DNA of 64,000 bases from Isoetes taiwanensis (Eukaryota; Streptophyta; Lycopodiopsida; Isoetales; Isoetaceae), in NCBI GenBank assembly GCA_021234155.1, contig JAJEKV010000113.1, forward strand, positions 1,904,325 through 1,968,324. Reading direction: 5' to 3'. Every line of letters begins with the position of its first letter. Within the stretch, counting starts at the first letter, position 1. The translations under genes were made by a program, and so were the position numbers. Below are positions 61,934-64,000 of the stretch, one piece after another. Below the pieces are notes generated by a model that did no database searches, was not told the DNA's origin, and saw only the letters and a program-made list of their open reading frames with translations.

Positions 61934-63518
61934 TGTGACGCCCCCCACTTGCGCGCATGCATACATCGTGACGTATGCGGAGCATTCCCCGACAACAAAC
62001 CGCATGGGCCATCCACCCCACACCACCCCAAAGGAATGAGCCAGTTAGCGGGAAGAGTGGATGTCATTCAATTCCGCCTTCGGCCGCACGAAGCCGCGTA
62101 TGGAATAAACATAAGCACATACAATACATCACAATCACCTCAAGGGTGAACACATCATAATCAATACATATACAACATCAACATGAACAATAGCAACAAG
62201 GGAAATCCTACCCAGGCCAAACTCAAGGGGTTTGACCGACGGCTTGGGCCTCCCGTGGTTACTGCGCATGCATTCATGGCAATGGATTTGGCCGGCATAA
62301 GAACATAGCCGAGGGTAGTCCAGACGATCCGCCTCCCCAGGCACACCGCGCAGTAGGTTGAAAAGTATTGGGACCGGCCGAAGCCCGCCGGGTACATAGC
62401 CAAGAGGGCTACTACTGGGTTGCATCTCCCCCAGCCCGATGAGGCAGTGAGGAGAGTCACCTCTCCTCCGCAGGCATGCATGCCCATCACAGTGCTAGGA
62501 GGGCCACTACCCTTATTCGACTTAACTCATGGAAGGCTTACACATCGCCTAAAGGTGTTTGTGCTCATGCCTTGCCCAGCTACACGCGAAGCAAGTAAAG
62601 CTTTAAGCCTAGCTCACTAAGGTTCCTTAGTAGGCTTTACACACTGCAGGAACCATCTGCTAAGTTGGGACAAGTCCCTTTTTCACTCCCAGCTCCTCCA
62701 CTCCACACCAAAGGCCTCTGCAAGTAATGTGCCGTATATAATTGGGGAAATAGTAGCTAACTAGGATCATCTCATACACGTGCTTTAGGCCTCTACCCCC
62801 TTCCCAATACATGAGGTCAGCAGAGTGAAATACCAACATCATCACAGTAACTAAAATGAAGAATAACATCTAATCTATCTACCTAAAACATCCGCAGTTA
62901 GGTTCTCGGTTAGGGCTTATGATCCTGGACTGTAATGCCTCTAAAAGCTGAACTAACATGCTAAAGCGTGCCTTATTGCTCAGCCATGTGCTGCTTTTGC
63001 ACAACGTAATGATTAATTACCCTTGGACACTCCTACTCTGCTCCAGATCCCCTGAAGGGGCATCCATGCCTCTAATCCTCACCAAGACTGCCGCTACTCG
63101 AAGTTCTGCTTGTGCAAAGCCTAGCTTTTCGTGGCCTCGCCAATGCAAATTGGGGTCTGGCTGGCTCTTTAATGGCTCAAGAGAACCTCAAATGCAGAGA
63201 AGGAAAGGAGCCTCAAGGAAAACCCTAAATGCAAAGAGAAGAAAAAAAAGGCTTAGGGTTTAAGGAAAGCCCTTATATAGAAACCCTAGGTTAGGGAAAG
63301 TTACATTGGCCAAATGGGGTTTAGCCATTTGGGCAATGGGGTCCATGGGGTTTATAATTGTGTATGTTTATTTAACATGCACATTCCGAGGTTGCCCCCT
63401 AGTGCAACTCTTGCCTAGGTGCAACCCTTTAGGCCTCCAAGTACATGTCATTTTCAGACATGTACGCAGACGTGGCATAATATAATGACTGGGATCGCAT
63501 ATTATGTCGAACGCCACA
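61934..63518 (-). mobile_element. 3' LTR of a third element, E3
   Basis: TGTGACGCCC to ACGCCACA, 1,585 bp, colinear with the other three LTRs. TATA box at 63,271-63,280. The GGAGAG/CTCTCC stem is kept near 62,450. Confidence 0.88.
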
Positions 63519-64000
63519 TTCTCCCCACCTTGACTTGATGCCGCCCCTCAAGATCACGCTGCCTCCCCACCTTGAAACCTCGTGATCCTCAAGTAAATCA
63601 CATTGATATATATAGAATTTATAATATGATTACCTCAAGGTAATATTTTACCTATCGCAAGATGTCTTTATATAATATCATACTATGGTGAGAGGCTCTT
63701 TCGTCTCTACTTCATCATCATCTATTCACAAAAAATTCTACTTAATTTATACCATTATTATAAACATAGTTCTAAATTCCCCTAATTAAGGTTCCAGATC
63801 GCCTCTTACAACACATTATGACAAAATTATGTGTTGCAAGTCTTTAGATGTGCGACCCTCGCCGCCGACTCTTCTATTGGCCTCGCATGTTCAACACTAT
63901 GTCAAGAGATATCGCTAATTATTATAAGGGTTGGCTGTTAGGAACCACCCATTAAATACAATTACATGAATGCAGCGTATATCTCCCGCATAGAAGATTA
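63519..64000 (-). mobile_element. Polypurine tract and 3' non-coding end of E3
   Basis: AAGGTGGGGAGAA on the minus strand abuts the LTR (63,519-63,531). The rest matches 29,930-30,400, the AT-rich 3' region after pol, and is cut by the window edge. It shows that the tandem pattern enters a further unit. Confidence 0.8.

Overview
The window looks like repeat-rich nuclear DNA of a land plant. It holds plant-type Ty3/gypsy LTR retrotransposons primed by initiator tRNA-Met, telo-box plus TATA promoters, LINE remnants, long (CT)n tracts and no intact host gene. I cannot place the plant more precisely.

Layout. The window is about 1.9 copies of one ~33.6 kb unit in direct tandem: position 1 corresponds to ~33,737, 8,573 to ~42,137 and 28,362 to 61,934. 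Each unit has two parts. One is a ~15.3 kb Ty3/gypsy element on the minus strand (complete copy 28,362-43,680; its 5' part at 1-10,170; the 3' LTR and tail of a third at 61,934-64,000). The other is a ~18.2 kb spacer (10,171-28,361 and 43,681-61,933). The spacer carries decayed, unrecognised coding-like DNA, a LINE 3' fragment, microsatellites, a small ~3 kb LTR element without gag/pol, a 3 x ~340 bp tandem repeat and a ~1.7 kb element with long inverted arms.

The Ty3/gypsy element. In its sense direction it reads: 1.6 kb LTR, tRNA-iMet primer-binding site, two hairpin repeats, a histone H3-like gene, three more hairpin repeats, an unrecognised ~500-codon ORF, gag (zinc knuckle), protease (DTGS), reverse transcriptase, RNase H split by an antisense LINE, integrase, a chromodomain-like tail, polypurine tract and LTR. 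The histone gene is the main discovery. It has the exact eight-residue H3 tail ARTKQTAR, then a ~250-residue highly charged linker with KEERR repeats, then an H3 histone fold ending in HAKRVT, MPKD and LA..I motifs. The H3-like gene and the unknown ORF each have a telo-box/TATA promoter like the LTR's, with a palindromic ~71 bp repeat array upstream of each internal promoter. I infer a chromovirus that carried its own histone H3 variant as a separately transcribed accessory gene. Its job is unknown.

State of the sequence. All copies are now defective. In 1-10,170 the damage is a few frameshifts and single stops (CAG to TAG, CGA to TGA), the usual decay of methylated plant repeats. The second unit, and 28.3-32.4 kb of the first, are full of small context-dependent differences (CTG versus CCG, CTGTG versus CAG, CAGTG versus CAAGG) that look more like uncorrected long-read errors than evolution. 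Reading frames there should not be trusted.
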